From Ceratobasidium sp. AG-K (taxonomy: Eukaryota > Basidiomycota > Agaricomycetes > Cantharellales > Ceratobasidiaceae), in the NCBI GenBank assembly GCA_037039685.1, contig JAWNGF010000002.1, positions 4,340,001 through 4,404,000 on the forward strand: DNA of 64,000 nt. The letters are read 5' to 3'. Within the stretch, counting starts at the first letter, position 1. The number at the start of each line of letters is the position of its first letter. The notes under the pieces are model-generated. The model ran no database searches. It had not been told where the DNA came from and saw only the letters and a list, made by a program, of their open reading frames with translations. Made by a program: the position numbers and the translations under genes. This document shows, piece after piece, positions 9,883 to 19,911 of the stretch.

Positions 9883-12800
9883 ATGGGCGTCTCTCCACCG
9901 TGTGTAAAGATGCCCCGATATCCTCTCTGCGAAATGTATACTACTGCAAAGCCACAAATGAATCACCCATGGTATATGCACAAGCAGAGGGAATCACGGA
10001 AAAAATCTTGACTCTCATTGACTCTGGCTCCTCTAGAAACTTCATCGACCTGAACTTTGCAAAGAAAAACAATATTCCCTTGATCCCTTTACAAACACCT
10101 AGAAGCGTGGAGATGATTGACGGGAAAACTCAAAAAAACCACATCCAGCACCAATGCAAATTGAAATTTGACATAGAAGGAAGAGCCTTCGAACAAAGAT
10201 TCTATGTCATGCCTACAGGAACCCAACCAATGATCCTTGGTATGACATGGTTGAAGGAAACAAACCCCGAAATTTCCTGGGCCCCATTCTCTATCAAATG
10301 GAGGAAGGAGCCTGACATCCAGGCAAAAGCAGGAATGTTACAAGAACTTCCAGAAGAACTCAAGGACTTTGCCGATGTCTTTGATGAGGAACAATACAAC
10401 AAACTCCCGGAACATAGGGAATGGGATTGCAAAATTGACTTCTATGACAACAACAAGCTCCCAAAACCAAAAAAGGCTTATCCGCTCTCACCCAGAGAAA
10501 GGGAAGCCACAAAAGAGTATGTGAGGTCAGAATTGAAGTCAGGAAGAATCAGACCCAGCGACTCCCCTGTCGCTGCTAGCCTATTCTTTGTCACAAAGGC
10601 ACTGAAACCAGGACAAACCGTGCCTGACCTGAGACCAGTTGTTGACTACAGAGGGGCAGATGGGGAAACTATCCCAGACCGTTACCCCATTCCGTTGATG
10701 GATCAACTCCTGGAGATCTTCAAAAAGACTAGTGACAAATCAAATGAAGAACTTTTTATCACCTCTCTAGACCTGAAGAACAGTTTCTGGAACGTGAGAA
10801 TCAGGGAGGGGGACGAATGGAAAACAGCATTCAGCACTTCTGAAGGCCTCTTCGAATACACTGTGATGGCTTTTGGACTGAAGAATGCACCTTCTACCTT
10901 CCAAAGAATGATGGACAATATTTTCAGAGACCAGATCGGAAAAAAAATAGTAGTCTACATCGACAATATCTTGATCATCTCTAGGGGAAGAAACCAACAC
11001 ACTTTGGACATCAGAGAAGTCCTCGAAAGATTACGAAAAAACAATCTGTACGGGAACCTCAAAAAGTGCAGCTTTTACGGCAAGAAGGCCAATTGGGTAG
11101 GATTTGTCGTGGATGAAAACGGTATCTCCATGAACAAAGACAAGGTCAAGACTATCCAGGAATGGCCTATCCCAAAAACTGTCAAACAGCTACAAGCTTT
11201 TGTCGGTTTCTGCAACTTCTACAGGAGATTCGTGGTTTCTTTCTCCTCCATTGTCAAACCCCTGACTCAGCTCACACAAAAGGACCACATATGGGAATGG
11301 AAAGAAATACATCAAGAAGCCTTCAAAAACCTGAAGAAAATGATCTCGGAGGAGCCAGTACTGGCACATCCAGATGAATCAAAACAATACTTCCTGGAAA
11401 CAGATGCCTCAGGAGTCGCTTTAGGAGCAATCCTTAGTCAACGACAGGACGACGGATACTTGCACCCTATTGGCTTTCTCTCCAAAAGCTTCAAGGACGC
11501 GGAATTGAATTACAATACACACAACAAGGAACTTTTTGCTATCATTGAAGCATTGAGACACTGGCGTATCCACCTTGAAGGAACAAGGGAACCAGTGATC
11601 ATCTACACAGACCACAAAAACCTGACCTACTGGAAGGATTCAGTCAATTTCAACCAAAGGCACCATAGATGGCTTCTGATGTTAGCAAGTTACAATTTCG
11701 AGATCCATTATCGACCTGGGAAAATGTCGGAAAAACCAGACATCCTGTCAAGAAGAAGCAACCACGGGGACATAGCATCGGCAGAACAGACAATGATATC
11801 CGCCAAGCGGTTCAAAGGGTTTGCTGCCTTGATAGGATCCGACCTCATGACTGAGCTCAAAGAAGCTCAAGAAGAAGATGAAAGCCTTCAAACCTTGATT
11901 AGTAGCACAAGGAACAAGGATTCCCTCCCGCCATCGGTGAAAAAGCAATTCAAGGATTACGAATGGGAAGAGAACCTTCTATGGTACCAAGGAAGAATTG
12001 TTGTCCCAGACGAAAAGGATATCAAACTGAAACTACTACAACTGCACCATGATACACCCATGGCAGGACACCAAGGACAAGCTAGAACCTTAGAACTCCT
12101 GTCCAGAAGGTACTACTGGCCTGGGATGAAAGCTCAAGTCAACCGCTTTGTTGAAAGCTGTGAAATCTGCCAGAGGGGGAAGGGAAGCAAAGGACACTTG
12201 CCGCTCAAACCCTTACCCATCCCGGAAAAACCCTGGGAAAACATCGCTTACAATTTCATTGTGAAACTACCAAAATCTGGAGGTTTCAACAGTGTCCTTG
12301 TTGTGGTGGATTGCTTTTCCAGCATGGCACATTTCATCGCCTGCAATGAAGCGACCAACTCGGAACAACTTGCTGACATCTTCATCAAGGAAGTATGGCA
12401 ACTCCATGGTTTCCCAAAAACCACTGTCTCTGATAGAGGAACTACTTTCAAATCTCACTTCCTGGAGGCAGTGTACAAAAGACTCAATATCCAACCTACC
12501 TTCAGCATGGCCTTCCATCCTGAAACTGATGGTCTTGCAGAAAAAACAAACCAGTGGCTAGAAGGCTGGTTGAGAATATTCTGCAGCCATTGCCAGGACA
12601 ACTGGGCCAAATGGCTACCTATTGCGGAATTCTGCCACAACAATCACAAAAATCGCGTTACAAGCAAGTCACCCTTTGAGATCGTCTATGGAATGACTCC
12701 AAAATGGTCCATTGAGGAATATATGACTCAATCCCCAGAAGCCGACAAATGGACAAAGGATATGGAAGCTGTGTGGGAAGAAGCAAAAGCCATGATGGAA

Positions 12801-14483
12801 TACCACCAAGCAAGGGAAGAACTTCCAAAAAAGCAATACAAAGAAGGGGACAACGTGTGGCTCCTGACTACCAATATCAAGACCAGGCACCCAAGCAAGA
12901 AGCTTGATGACAAAAAAACTGGCCCCTTTGTAGTCAAGACACAAATTTCTTCACAGGCCTACCAACTTGACCTCCCCAAGTCCATGAAAATACATGACGT
13001 CTTCCATGGAAACATGTTGACTCACTACAAGGAAGATGTGGATTTCCATTGGAACCAACCCCGACCTCCGCCGATTGTTATGGAAGAAGGGGAGGAGGAA
13101 TACGAAGTAGAAAAAATCATTGATTGGCATCAAGACCCTGATGGGCTGATATATCGCATCAGATGGAAAGGATACGGACCTCTAGAAGACACAGAAGAAC
13201 GGGCGGAGCAATTTGCCGATATGACTCCAGTGATGAGGAAATTCCAGAAAGACTTTCCCACCAGCCCTCTTCCTCCGAACTGCAAACCACAAGAATACAA
13301 AAGGGCGAGAGGAAAAGCAGTCGAAGTCCTCATCCCAGCTACTCAGCCAACTACTTCCAGTCCGCTCTTAGCCAACACCCAACACACTCAAACAAAAAAC
13401 TCTTCTTCACTTTTGCAATGGCCGCCATCCGCTCCAACAATGCTGCTGCCGCTGCCCGCCTCGCCTCGTACAAACTCAGCGCTGCCTATGGGAAGGCCAT
13501 TATGGCCGGAGGACCCGGCAAGTTTGCCATCAACTGCAGGGCCACAGCGCCCTGGTCCCTCAAGGAGGCCAGGAAATTGGCCAACAATCTTGAACCCGGG
13601 GTTCACCTTGGCTACATCCCCCTTGCCAAGCGAGGCGACCTCAAGTGGGACAAGGAAGGCAAGTCCCTTATCCACCCCCAACTTGGCTCCCTCCTCTGGG
13701 TTAGCCACCCCGACGCCCGGCCTTCCGACCCAACCGACATTGGCCGCAGCAAATATTACCACTACCACGGCTGTATCGGACTCACTGTCCGTGACGTGGT
13801 CACCAAGAGCGTCGACGCCTGGAACAAGGACACAGGCCACAAGTGGGAGGGAGACAAGTGGTTCAAACGCGAAACCGACCCCCGCATTGCCCTCACCAAT
13901 GGGGGACACGTTGACAACAAGGGAATCTGCTGGAGCGATTGCTCCTACAACTTCACCAGCAGATGGCCTGCCCCTTGTGAGTGGCAGAAGAAACCTGAAC
14001 CACCAGTCGCTGACAACACCTACCCCAAACCCCCTCTCAACATTGCCGACTGGACAGCTGAAGATGCCAAGCCCCAGCCCGCTGCCGACGACCACCTGGA
14101 GCCGGGCGAGATCAAGGAGGAAGCGGTCGACGTGCCTCCCCCTCCTCCCATCACCAATGAAGACGCTGAGCAAGTCAAGCAAGAGTGGAACGCAACCTGG
14201 GACAGGGCCCGGGAAAACGTCGAGGCCCTCATCGCCGATGTCGGGCAAGCAATTGCCAAGCTCGACCCCCACCCGCCCGCCGATTGCATGCCTTGCGACG
14301 CGAACGTCTTGGAGGCCTACCGCCTTGTTCAGTGCGGATCTTGGATGGTCGACCAGCTCAACAAATGGCTCAATCACTGACAGGAACAGTGGGCACTTTG
14401 GGAGCAGCAAGAGCTCGAGCGCCTGCAGCAACGACACAAGGAAGAGCTGGACTGGCTCTACCAGGAAAAGTGGGACCGCATGA
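9879..14483 (+). CDS. Pol of element C, open but with catalytic Asp-to-Asn changes
   Basis: One long frame without stops, -1 relative to gag. Domains in order: protease D-S-G-S at 10020; RT about 10480-11000, where the Y-I-D-D box reads Y-I-D-N (AAT at 10965-10967); RNase H T-D-A-S-G near 11400, with the usual H-D-K-E-L read as H-N-K-E-L; integrase HHCC about 12045-12175; catalytic core in which the first Asp (I-A-Y-D-F) is Asn (AAT at 12252-12254); GPF module near 12920; chromodomain about 13095-13250. Each change fits CpG decay (GAC/GAT to AAC/AAT). After about 13290 the frame continues as a Ser/Thr/Pro-rich tail over ORF3, which I think is only passively open. Confidence 0.88.
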   Translation, partial: LDGRLSTVCKDAPISSLRNVYYCKATNESPMVYAQAEGITEKILTLIDSGSSRNFIDLNFAKKNNIPLIPLQTPRSVEMIDGKTQKNHIQHQCKLKFDIEGRAFEQRFYVMPTGTQPMILGMTWLKETNPEISWAPFSIKWRKEPDIQAKAGMLQELPEELKDFADVFDEEQYNKLPEHREWDCKIDFYDNNKLPKPKKAYPLSPREREATKEYVRSELKSGRIRPSDSPVAASLFFVTKALKPGQTVPDLRPVVDYRGADGETIPDRYPIPLMDQLLEIFKKTSDKSNEELFITSLDLKNSFWNVRIREGDEWKTAFSTSEGLFEYTVMAFGLKNAPSTFQRMMDNIFRDQIGKKIVVYIDNILIISRGRNQHTLDIREVLERLRKNNLYGNLKKCSFYGKKANWVGFVVDENGISMNKDKVKTIQEWPIPKTVKQLQAFVGFCNFYRRFVVSFSSIVKPLTQLTQKDHIWEWKEIHQEAFKNLKKMISEEPVLAHPDESKQYFLETDASGVALGAILSQRQDDGYLHPIGFLSKSFKDAELNYNTHNKELFAIIEALRHWRIHLEGTREPVIIYTDHKNLTYWKDSVNFNQRHHRWLLMLASYNFEIHYRPGKMSEKPDILSRRSNHGDIASAEQTMISAKRFKGFAALIGSDLMTELKEAQEEDESLQTLISSTRNKDSLPPSVKKQFKDYEWEENLLWYQGRIVVPDEKDIKLKLLQLHHDTPMAGHQGQARTLELLSRRYYWPGMKAQVNRFVESCEICQRGKGSKGHLPLKPLPIPEKPWENIAYNFIVKLPKSGGFNSVLVVVDCFSSMAHFIACNEATNSEQLADIFIKEVWQLHGFPKTTVSDRGTTFKSHFLEAVYKRLNIQPTFSMAFHPETDGLAEKTNQWLEGWLRIFCSHCQDNWAKWLPIAEFCHNNHKNRVTSKSPFEIVYGMTPKWSIEEYMTQSPEADKWTKDMEAVWEEAKAMMEYHQAREELPKKQYKEGDNVWLLTTNIKTRHPSKKLDDKKTGPFVVKTQISSQAYQLDLPKSMKIHDVFHGNMLTHYKEDVDFHWNQPRPPPIVMEEGEEEYEVEKIIDWHQDPDGLIYRIRWKGYGPLEDTEERAEQFADMTPVMRKFQKDFPTSPLPPNCKPQEYKRARGKAVEVLIPATQPTTSSPLLANTQHTQTKNSSSLLQWPPSAPTMLLPLPASPRTNSALPMGRPLWPEDPASLPSTAGPQRPGPSRRPGNWPTILNPGFTLATSPLPSEATSSGTRKASPLSTPNLAPSSGLATPTPGLPTQPTLAAANITTTTAVSDSLSVTWSPRASTPGTRTQATSGRETSGSNAKPTPALPSPMGDTLTTRESAGAIAPTTSPADGLPLVSGRRNLNHQSLTTPTPNPLSTLPTGQLKMPSPSPLPTTTWSRARSRRKRSTCLPLLPSPMKTLSKSSKSGTQPGTGPGKTSRPSSPMSGKQLPSSTPTRPPIACLATRTSWRPTALFSADLGWSTSSTNGSITDRNSGHFGSSKSSSACSNDTRKSWTGSTRKSGTA

Positions 14484-14566
14484 ATGAGGTCCTCAAATCG
14501 GACATGCGCAACCTTGCGGAGCGGGTTGCCTGGCTGGAGTTGAAGGAATGGGTCGCCCGCAGATAG
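13418..14566 (+). pseudogene. ORF3 of element C, 382 codons with one TGA
   Basis: Unrecognised protein encoded downstream of the chromodomain in the -1 frame of pol. ATG at 13418 in a good context after a pyrimidine-rich leader; open to TGA at 14378, then in frame to TAG at 14564-14566. The TGA is consistent with a decayed CGA. Residues 88-128 hold a core (H-P-Q-L-G ... L-W-V ... H-x-G-C ... V-x-D-V-V) that matches the W-V ... C-R-G-C ... V-V core of the 254-residue ORF3 of elements F, G, J, K and N. The C-terminus is rich in Trp, Glu and Lys and probably helical. Base composition is much more GC-rich than gag and pol. No signal peptide or membrane segment, so it is not an envelope protein. 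Function unknown. Confidence 0.7.
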
Positions 14567-14606
14567 GCCCAGGTGCTCCACTACCTGGCCCTATGTGGGG
14601 GGGCAA

Positions 14607-15097
14607 TGTCGTGACCTGTCCCGCCCTCTCTCTCTCTTTCTGCGGACTCGTGGCTTGTATTGGCGCCTTAAGCGCCTCTTCTGTGTAGATGTGCCCTCTC
14701 CCTTGCTTAGTGAGGTGTATGGATGACGTGTCACCATGAGTCATATGACTCATGCTGTTTTCTATTGGCTGGCCTTACGCAGCCCCCTTCATGACTTGGT
14801 TGTGGCATGTACTGTGACTCATACTTGTAGATATGACTCACCTGTATTTTGCCTATATATACTGGCTTGCAAGCATGGTTACCCCCAGCTTGCTTCGCCT
14901 CGTCAACTCTCCCTGCAGTGTGTGATCAAGAGGCACTTGGCTACTTAGCCACTACAGCAGCCACTTGGGATTTGGAGCTAGGACTTCTACTTAGAAGCTA
15001 GCAATTTCCCTTAGCGATTTAGTCCACTTAGACTTATCGCTCACGGTCAACAAGGCAATTAGCAGTTGTCAACTCTACTACTTAGCAGGTTGCGACA
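14607..15097 (+). repeat. 3' LTR of element C (491 bp)
   Basis: Follows the polypurine tract GTGGGGGGG (14596-14603) and the short spacer caa. It is followed by the AAGAC duplication. Differs from the 5' copy at 15 positions. Confidence 0.95.
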
Positions 15098-15102
15098 AAG
15101 AC

Positions 15103-15347
15103 ACTGAAGAACAAGCGGAAAAGTTGGCCAAAATGACAGAACTGCTAAGGAAATTTCAGAAGGACTTCCCATCAGCACCACTTCCACCAAATATCAAACC
15201 ACATGTGAAATTGTTGAAGGATAAAAGGACAAGAGCCAGAGCAGCAGAAATCATCACTCCAGCTACCAACAGCCGCAGTAACTCAGCTTTACTAGCTCAA
15301 CCTCACTCAACTACAACCACCACAGCTACTACTACTTCTACTCAAAC
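15103..15347 (+). pseudogene. End of Pol of element B (rest of chromodomain and tail)
   Basis: Continues B's pol after the C insertion in the same frame: T-E-E-Q-A-E, then K-F-Q-K-D-F-P and a short basic segment, matching the end of the chromodomain region in element C. The frame then stays open as a Ser/Thr/Pro-rich stretch over ORF3, to 16530. Confidence 0.75.
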
Positions 15348-16613
15348 ATGCCTGCCGTCCACATCTCCAAGGCCGCTATCTGCACTGCCCGCTGGGCCAA
15401 CGCCTCCACCACTGCCTTTGGAAGGGCACTCCAACTCGCCGGACAGGGCGAGTACCCCGTTGTCAACTGGGGCACCGCCCCGTAGACCTATGTTGAGGCA
15501 AAAGAACTGGCTGAAGTCCTTGACCTGGGCTCTGGACTGGGGTATATCCCCATCAAGAAGCGCGATGGGCTCAGCTGGATGGCTGACCTCAAGTCTCTGC
15601 AGCACGACGACTACGGTAAAATGCTGTGGGTGGGACGACCTGATGCAAAGCCCCTTGACCATGCCGCCCGCAAGCGGCACAAGCTCTATACATGCTGAGG
15701 ATGCATCAATCATATGGTGCATGACGTGGTCCTCAAAAGCAGGGACACCTGGAATGTTGACACTGGGTATGAGTGGTGAGAGGACGGGTGGTGGAAACAA
15801 ATCGATGACCCCCGTCTCCATAGCAAGGCCAAGCAATGGGAAGCTGGAGAGGCCTGGGTGCAGGCCAAGTTGGACACCGAGTCCAGCTGGGATCTCCACA
15901 TCCCAAAACCAGAGCCTGGTATGCCAAACCCACTCACCTCAGACAACTACTCATACCCCTGGACGTCCACAGCTCCCAACAACGACTGGCCTGCACTTGA
16001 GCAGGCCAAAAGTAGTCGAGCAACTCGGGGACCCAGTCCCGCCCCCACAACCATTGAGCCCCCTTTTGGGGAGCGCCCTCCAACCGAGCCTCCTATGCAG
16101 TAGTCCTCTGGGACGCCCCCTGCACCCACGGTCCCTGCGCCATCCCCTGTGGCCGATGAGCTGCCCGCCCCTCCAGAAATCCCTGCCAACCCTTTGCTGC
16201 TCGAGCAGCAATTCAACGAAGCAATGGAACGGGCTTGGGCTCAAATCGAGCGCCTCATGGCCAAGGTCAAGCAGGAACTTGACAACACACCCCCGGCTCC
16301 CGCCTACAACAGGATGTCATGTGACACTGAGGTCCTGGAGGCCTACGGAATGGTCCAGCGGGGGGAGCTCTCCCCCTCTGCACTTGAGCGTTGGTGCAAC
16401 ACACACCAGGAGGCCTGGGTCAACAGGGAACGGCAGTCCCTGCTCAAGTGGGAACAAAAATGCTCCCAGGCCCTCTCCCGCCTGCTCCAACGTGAGCAAG
16501 ATTTTGAGCAGGCCAAGTGGGACGCAATGAATGCGTGCTTGGAGGAGGATATGCAAGCCTTGGCGGAGCGGGAAGGATGGGTGGCAATCAAGGAATCGAT
16601 CGCCCGGAAGTAG
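15348..16613 (+). pseudogene. ORF3 of element B, four in-frame stops
   Basis: Counterpart of the C ORF3. ATG at 15348 (M-P-A-V); end at TAG 16611-16613 gives 421 codons. Stops interrupt it after T-A-P, after L-Y-T-C, after Y-E-W, and after P-P-M-Q. The core L-W-V-G-R ... L-Y-T-C-stop-G-C ... H-D-V-V is informative: the stop is TGA where CGA (Arg) would restore the C-R-G-C seen in the 254-residue ORF3 family. The C-terminal part is helical and rich in Glu, Gln and Trp. No indels break the frame. Function unknown. Confidence 0.7.
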
Positions 16614-16653
16614 TTGTGCAGGGTCCCCTATGCCCGACCTAAAAGGGGGGCAA

Positions 16654-17205
16654 TGTTGTGACCCATGTACGACATCCTTGGACTCTGACTGTGTGGCTTG
16701 GACCCTGGCGCCCTAAGCGCCCAATGTACAATGAAGTGCCCTCTCCCACGTTTAGTGCAGTGTATGGATGACATGTCGCCATGGCCCATATGGCCTTGCT
16801 GTCTTCTGGATCTTTCCCTTGGAAGGATTGTGCATCTGGAATATTCTTCCAGAAGTACTTTGAGATTGCTGACTGATACTGGCGCCTGATTGGCCAGTTC
16901 ATGTATCGTACCACTTTGAGGCATTTTTGCCTCATACTATATATACCAGCTTGCAAGCATGGACTCACTCCAGCTTGCTTTGCCTCTTCATCTCTCCCCT
17001 CAGAGTGCACTCTAAGTCCCAAAGGCCTTACAGCCTTTGTCTCTCATCTAAGTGGGCCTTTGGCCATCATCAGTATCGACGCTAAGGTTGCACTAGCAAC
17101 TTAGCAAACGGTCTAAGGAGCCTATAAGGCATATCAAGGCCAGTCTCTATGACTAAGGCAAGAACGGTCACTGTCATTGGTCAACCGGCATAGAGGGTTG
17201 CGACA
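16654..17205 (+). repeat. 3' LTR of element B (552 bp)
   Basis: TGTTGTGACC...TTGCGACA, preceded by the polypurine tract AAAAGGGGGG and followed by the GATAT duplication. It differs from the 5' copy at about 30 places, mostly transitions. Confidence 0.94.
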
Positions 17206-17529
17206 GATATGGTGATGGGGAAACAACAAGAGAAGAAGTCTTGTAGAGGCAAGACTTGGTTTGCTGGTATATATACTATCTAGTGTGGCTATGTACAATA
17301 GATAGAAGGCAACAAGGCAGAGAACAAGCAAGAGTCCAAGAGAAGTGCAGTCAAGACAAAGGAAACAAGATACATCCATGGAGAACAAGGCAGAGAGAAG
17401 ACATGCCAGGCAGGCATGTCCCGTGACCATGGCTTACAGAAAGGCGACTAAATGCGCCAAGGCAAGAAGAACGAGACCAAACACAAGACAAACAGGAAAG
17501 GGAACAAGGAAAGAGAAAAGGTCATGGCA
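17206..17529 (-). repeat. LTR of element A, remaining part
   Basis: Resumes A's LTR after element B (the first five bases are the duplicated GATAT). Contains the TATA-like ggtatatatac of this family and ends ggtcatggca where the family ends ggtcatgaca or ggtcgtgaca. Confidence 0.83.
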
Positions 17530-17822
17530 GGAAGGTGCATTCCTGGTCAATTAAACCATTTGCTATTGGTTGTCCATCTATCACCTGGACCCTTCTTGCT
17601 GTCTTCTTCTTTTTTGTTGGGATTTTGTGTTTCTTCACATCCTTGGAGTTAATGAAGTTTCCCAATGCCCCTGAGTCGGTCATGGCCATGGTAATAAGGT
17701 TTTTCAGGCTTTCAATTGTGATGGGAACGCAAATCTGGTCTGCATATTCAGTGGAACAAAGATATATTTTGTTTACAGACTGCTTCTGATTTCCCAAGAC
17801 AACATGATCTAATTCCAACTTT
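17530..17822 (-). pseudogene. Protease region of element D Pol, truncated
   Basis: Aspartic protease fragment with the active-site motif M-T-D-S-G-A-L-G-N-F-I, followed by the basic stretch and V-I-D-G-Q-P typical of this position. It breaks off after about 95 residues at the LTR of element A. It would have processed Gag-Pol in particles. Confidence 0.75.
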
Positions 17823-17839
17823 AGGGCGCCTGATGCTCC

Positions 17840-19501
17840 CCTCAGTTGCTGCCTTTTCCTGACTCTGAATCACTGGTATCAACTTCTTCCAGGGCTGCTA
17901 TCTGCATTCGGCAATCCATAGCAATATGTCCCTTTTTCTAACAACAATAACAGGTGGTTTCACTTGTGACCACTGCTACTTCCACCTTAGCTTGGCAAAC
18001 ATCTGGTTTGATGAAACTGAAGGGGATTTCCAATGTTGTTCTATCAGCCCATTTGACTTTGGGGGTAAGGAAACCGCATTTGTTCTTGTTAATTGATTTG
18101 ATTGTGCCCTTCTTGCTACCCTGGGAAGTCACTGTGTAAATTGCCTCTCCCTTCTGGTATCTGTGCATTGTTGCGCTTGTGGTTACTTCTGGGTGCCACT
18201 CAGTGTCGCCCTCTCCGGGATGTTGGTACCCTATTTCTCCATGTTCCTTGCAATGAGGGCGGCATCAATCTCCTGGGCCCTGGTAAACAGCTCCTGCAGT
18301 GTGGCATTGTGACAATTATAGGCTTGGGATGTTAGCATATCCTTGATGTTGTTCTTGAGCCCCGCATTAAAATAGTCTTTCAGGGTCTGCTCATTGTAGT
18401 CTGGAGGTGCCAACAGAATCCTGAATTGGGTGATGTATTTGACCACTGTTTTGGTCTGGGGAAGTGCCTAGTACTTCTGTCTGTAGACCTCCACTTGTTC
18501 TATTTTGCCAAAGGCTAATTCCCATTTCTGCTGGAAGACATCTAGACTTGTGAAAATGGTTTGGGATACACCTGCATTGTGTAGGTCTTGGAAAGGGCAA
18601 ACCCAGTCGATATCGGGGCTGCGTAGGTACAAAATGATAAGACAAATTGTCTTTTCATCCAATGCAGTGGCGTAGTGGGAGTCGGCAATGTAACTTGCAC
18701 AGGAATAAGTAAAATTCCTAGCTTTGGCTCCTTGTTTGCCATGGAATTCTGTTGGTTTGGATGCTGCTGATTTCTCCGTTCTTCCACTCCCAAAGATCAA
18801 AGATGTCGGTGCTGCTGTTGCTCCCAACGAGGGTGGTGCAAATTGCATCATGGAGCCCCTTAGTCCTTGTGTAGCCGTTCCTCCCCCTAATGACAACCCT
18901 GATTGACTGGTTGTTAGGGTATTGACGTGAGCCGCAGTTGCTCCACTACCTCCCATCAATTGTCTGCTTGATACAATTCCTTGTGCCCAAACAGCGTCCC
19001 TTGTTATTTGATGTTTATCTGTCACTTCATTGTATAGTTTGCAATTTTGGTCCGCAATTTCCGCCAATCGGTCAATACAAATATTTCCATCATCTCTATT
19101 ACGTAGGATCCATTGTTTGACGTGTTCCAACCTTTCTGCCATGAGACTATGGCGCAATGACAATTCTTTGAGAATGAAAAGGACTTCTTTTTGAAAGTTG
19201 CCTTCATTCACTTCCCACCAAAGTTGCCCTTGTATTCCCTAATGGCAGGAGAGGGTGGTCTTGATTCTGCATTGAAGGTTTTGTAGGGGGCTGGTTGAGA
19301 TCAAATGGTTGTATCCCCCACTGATTCTTCCTTGTTGCCTTCTTTCCTTGATGGGGGAGGTTCTGAGAAGCGAGTTTGTTGGAGGGGGGTTTCTGGTGGG
19401 GGCGGCACAATGGGGCTTTTGCCCTTAGAGAAGGAGGGCATCATAGAAGTCATTGTGGCTTTGTAGGACGCTGCTGAGTTTGAGCGACTCCTGTGGAACA
19501 T
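17840..19501 (-). pseudogene. Gag of element D, stops and frameshifts
   Basis: The ATG at 19501 (M-F-H-R-S-R-S-N-S) matches element A. The N-terminal 65 codons end in a TGA. After a frameshift the central part (19211 to 18468) gives helices, a glycine-rich linker, and a capsid-like domain (K-P-T-E-F-H-G-K-Q-G then W-V-C-P-F-Q-D-L). The C-terminal part holds a CCHC knuckle near 17900-17955 that is interrupted by a stop codon. Clearly non-functional. The capsid sequence is far from that of the other families here. Confidence 0.78.
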
Positions 19502-19911
19502 CAACTATAATAAATGTGCTTCCTGGTGTGCTTCAACCAAATATGGCTAGTAGTGTTTGGATAGAAAATATATCCCCTGGGTAGAGATGGAATGTATAGG
19601 GGGAACCTAGTCAACAGTAGGTTCAGTGCAAAGGTCTCAGAGGTCCTTATTCCAATAGAATATATGAACGGTGCTTCCTGATTAGGTGGCAACAGTTCAG
19701 TGATATCAGAGGATAGGGGACATTGTTAACAGGCTAATGGGTGCAAGCTGCAGTGTGCCTCAATGTGTAAAAGATGCAGGGGAGAGATGGGGGTGTTAGC
19801 TGACAATGGTGAAGGGTGTGCAAATGCTCAGAGATGACCCAGTGATGAAAGACCTGGTTCCGACAGCAACAAAGGCTGTATCCGCAACAAAGGCAAGAAG
19901 ACTTGTTCTAG
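19502..19911 (-). other. Untranslated leader of element D
   Basis: About 410 bases without a credible ORF, nearly identical to the leader of element A. It ends in the primer site next to the LTR. Confidence 0.65.
19898..19909 (-). promoter_or_regulatory. Self-primer binding site of element D
   Basis: On the element strand AGAACAAGTCTT, two bases from the LTR. Perfect complement of AAGACTTGTTCT in its own LTR (plus-strand 20049..20060), which lies about 30 bases after the TATA-like gtatatatac. Confidence 0.78.

Larger units (their letters stand above)
7107..15097 (+). mobile_element. Element C: Ty3/gypsy chromovirus with long open frames
   Basis: 7991 bp with two 491-base LTRs that differ at 15 positions by my count (about 3%, 14 of them transitions) and a perfect 5-base duplication. 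Gag and pol have no stops and ORF3 has one TGA. Despite the open frames, catalytic Asp codons of RT and integrase read Asn, so it is probably not autonomous. It is related to B in gag, pol and ORF3 but has a different LTR. Confidence 0.95.
1043..17205 (+). mobile_element. Element B: Ty3/gypsy chromovirus, decayed, containing element C
   Basis: Complete in outline: two 552-base LTRs, primer site, gag, pol, ORF3, polypurine tract, and a perfect 5-base duplication. Without C it is about 8.2 kb. The LTRs differ at roughly 30 positions, so the insertion is fairly old and older than C, which sits inside it. Gag has two early stops, pol eight in-frame stops but no frameshift, and ORF3 four stops. 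Most stops are explained by CGA, CAG or CAA turning into TGA, TAG or TAA. The copy is dead. Confidence 0.93.
1..17529 (-). mobile_element. Element A: Ty3/gypsy retrotransposon, partial, split by element B
   Basis: A minus-strand element that enters from beyond the left edge. Read on its own strand it shows an LTR, a 2-base spacer, a primer site, about 400 bases of leader, and the start of gag; pol lies outside the window. Its LTR is cut in two by element B, whose GATAT duplication brackets the break. The LTR belongs to the same family as those of elements D and M. At 17529/17530 the LTR meets the protease region of element D directly, so A probably inserted into D. The other end of A is outside the window, so this cannot be confirmed here. 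Confidence 0.8.

Noticed and set aside
13388..14581. A 397-codon frame on the minus strand opposite C's ORF3
   Set aside because: It mirrors ORF3, has no recognisable domain, and is best explained by the GC-rich codons of the plus strand. The related ORF3 of B does not keep it.
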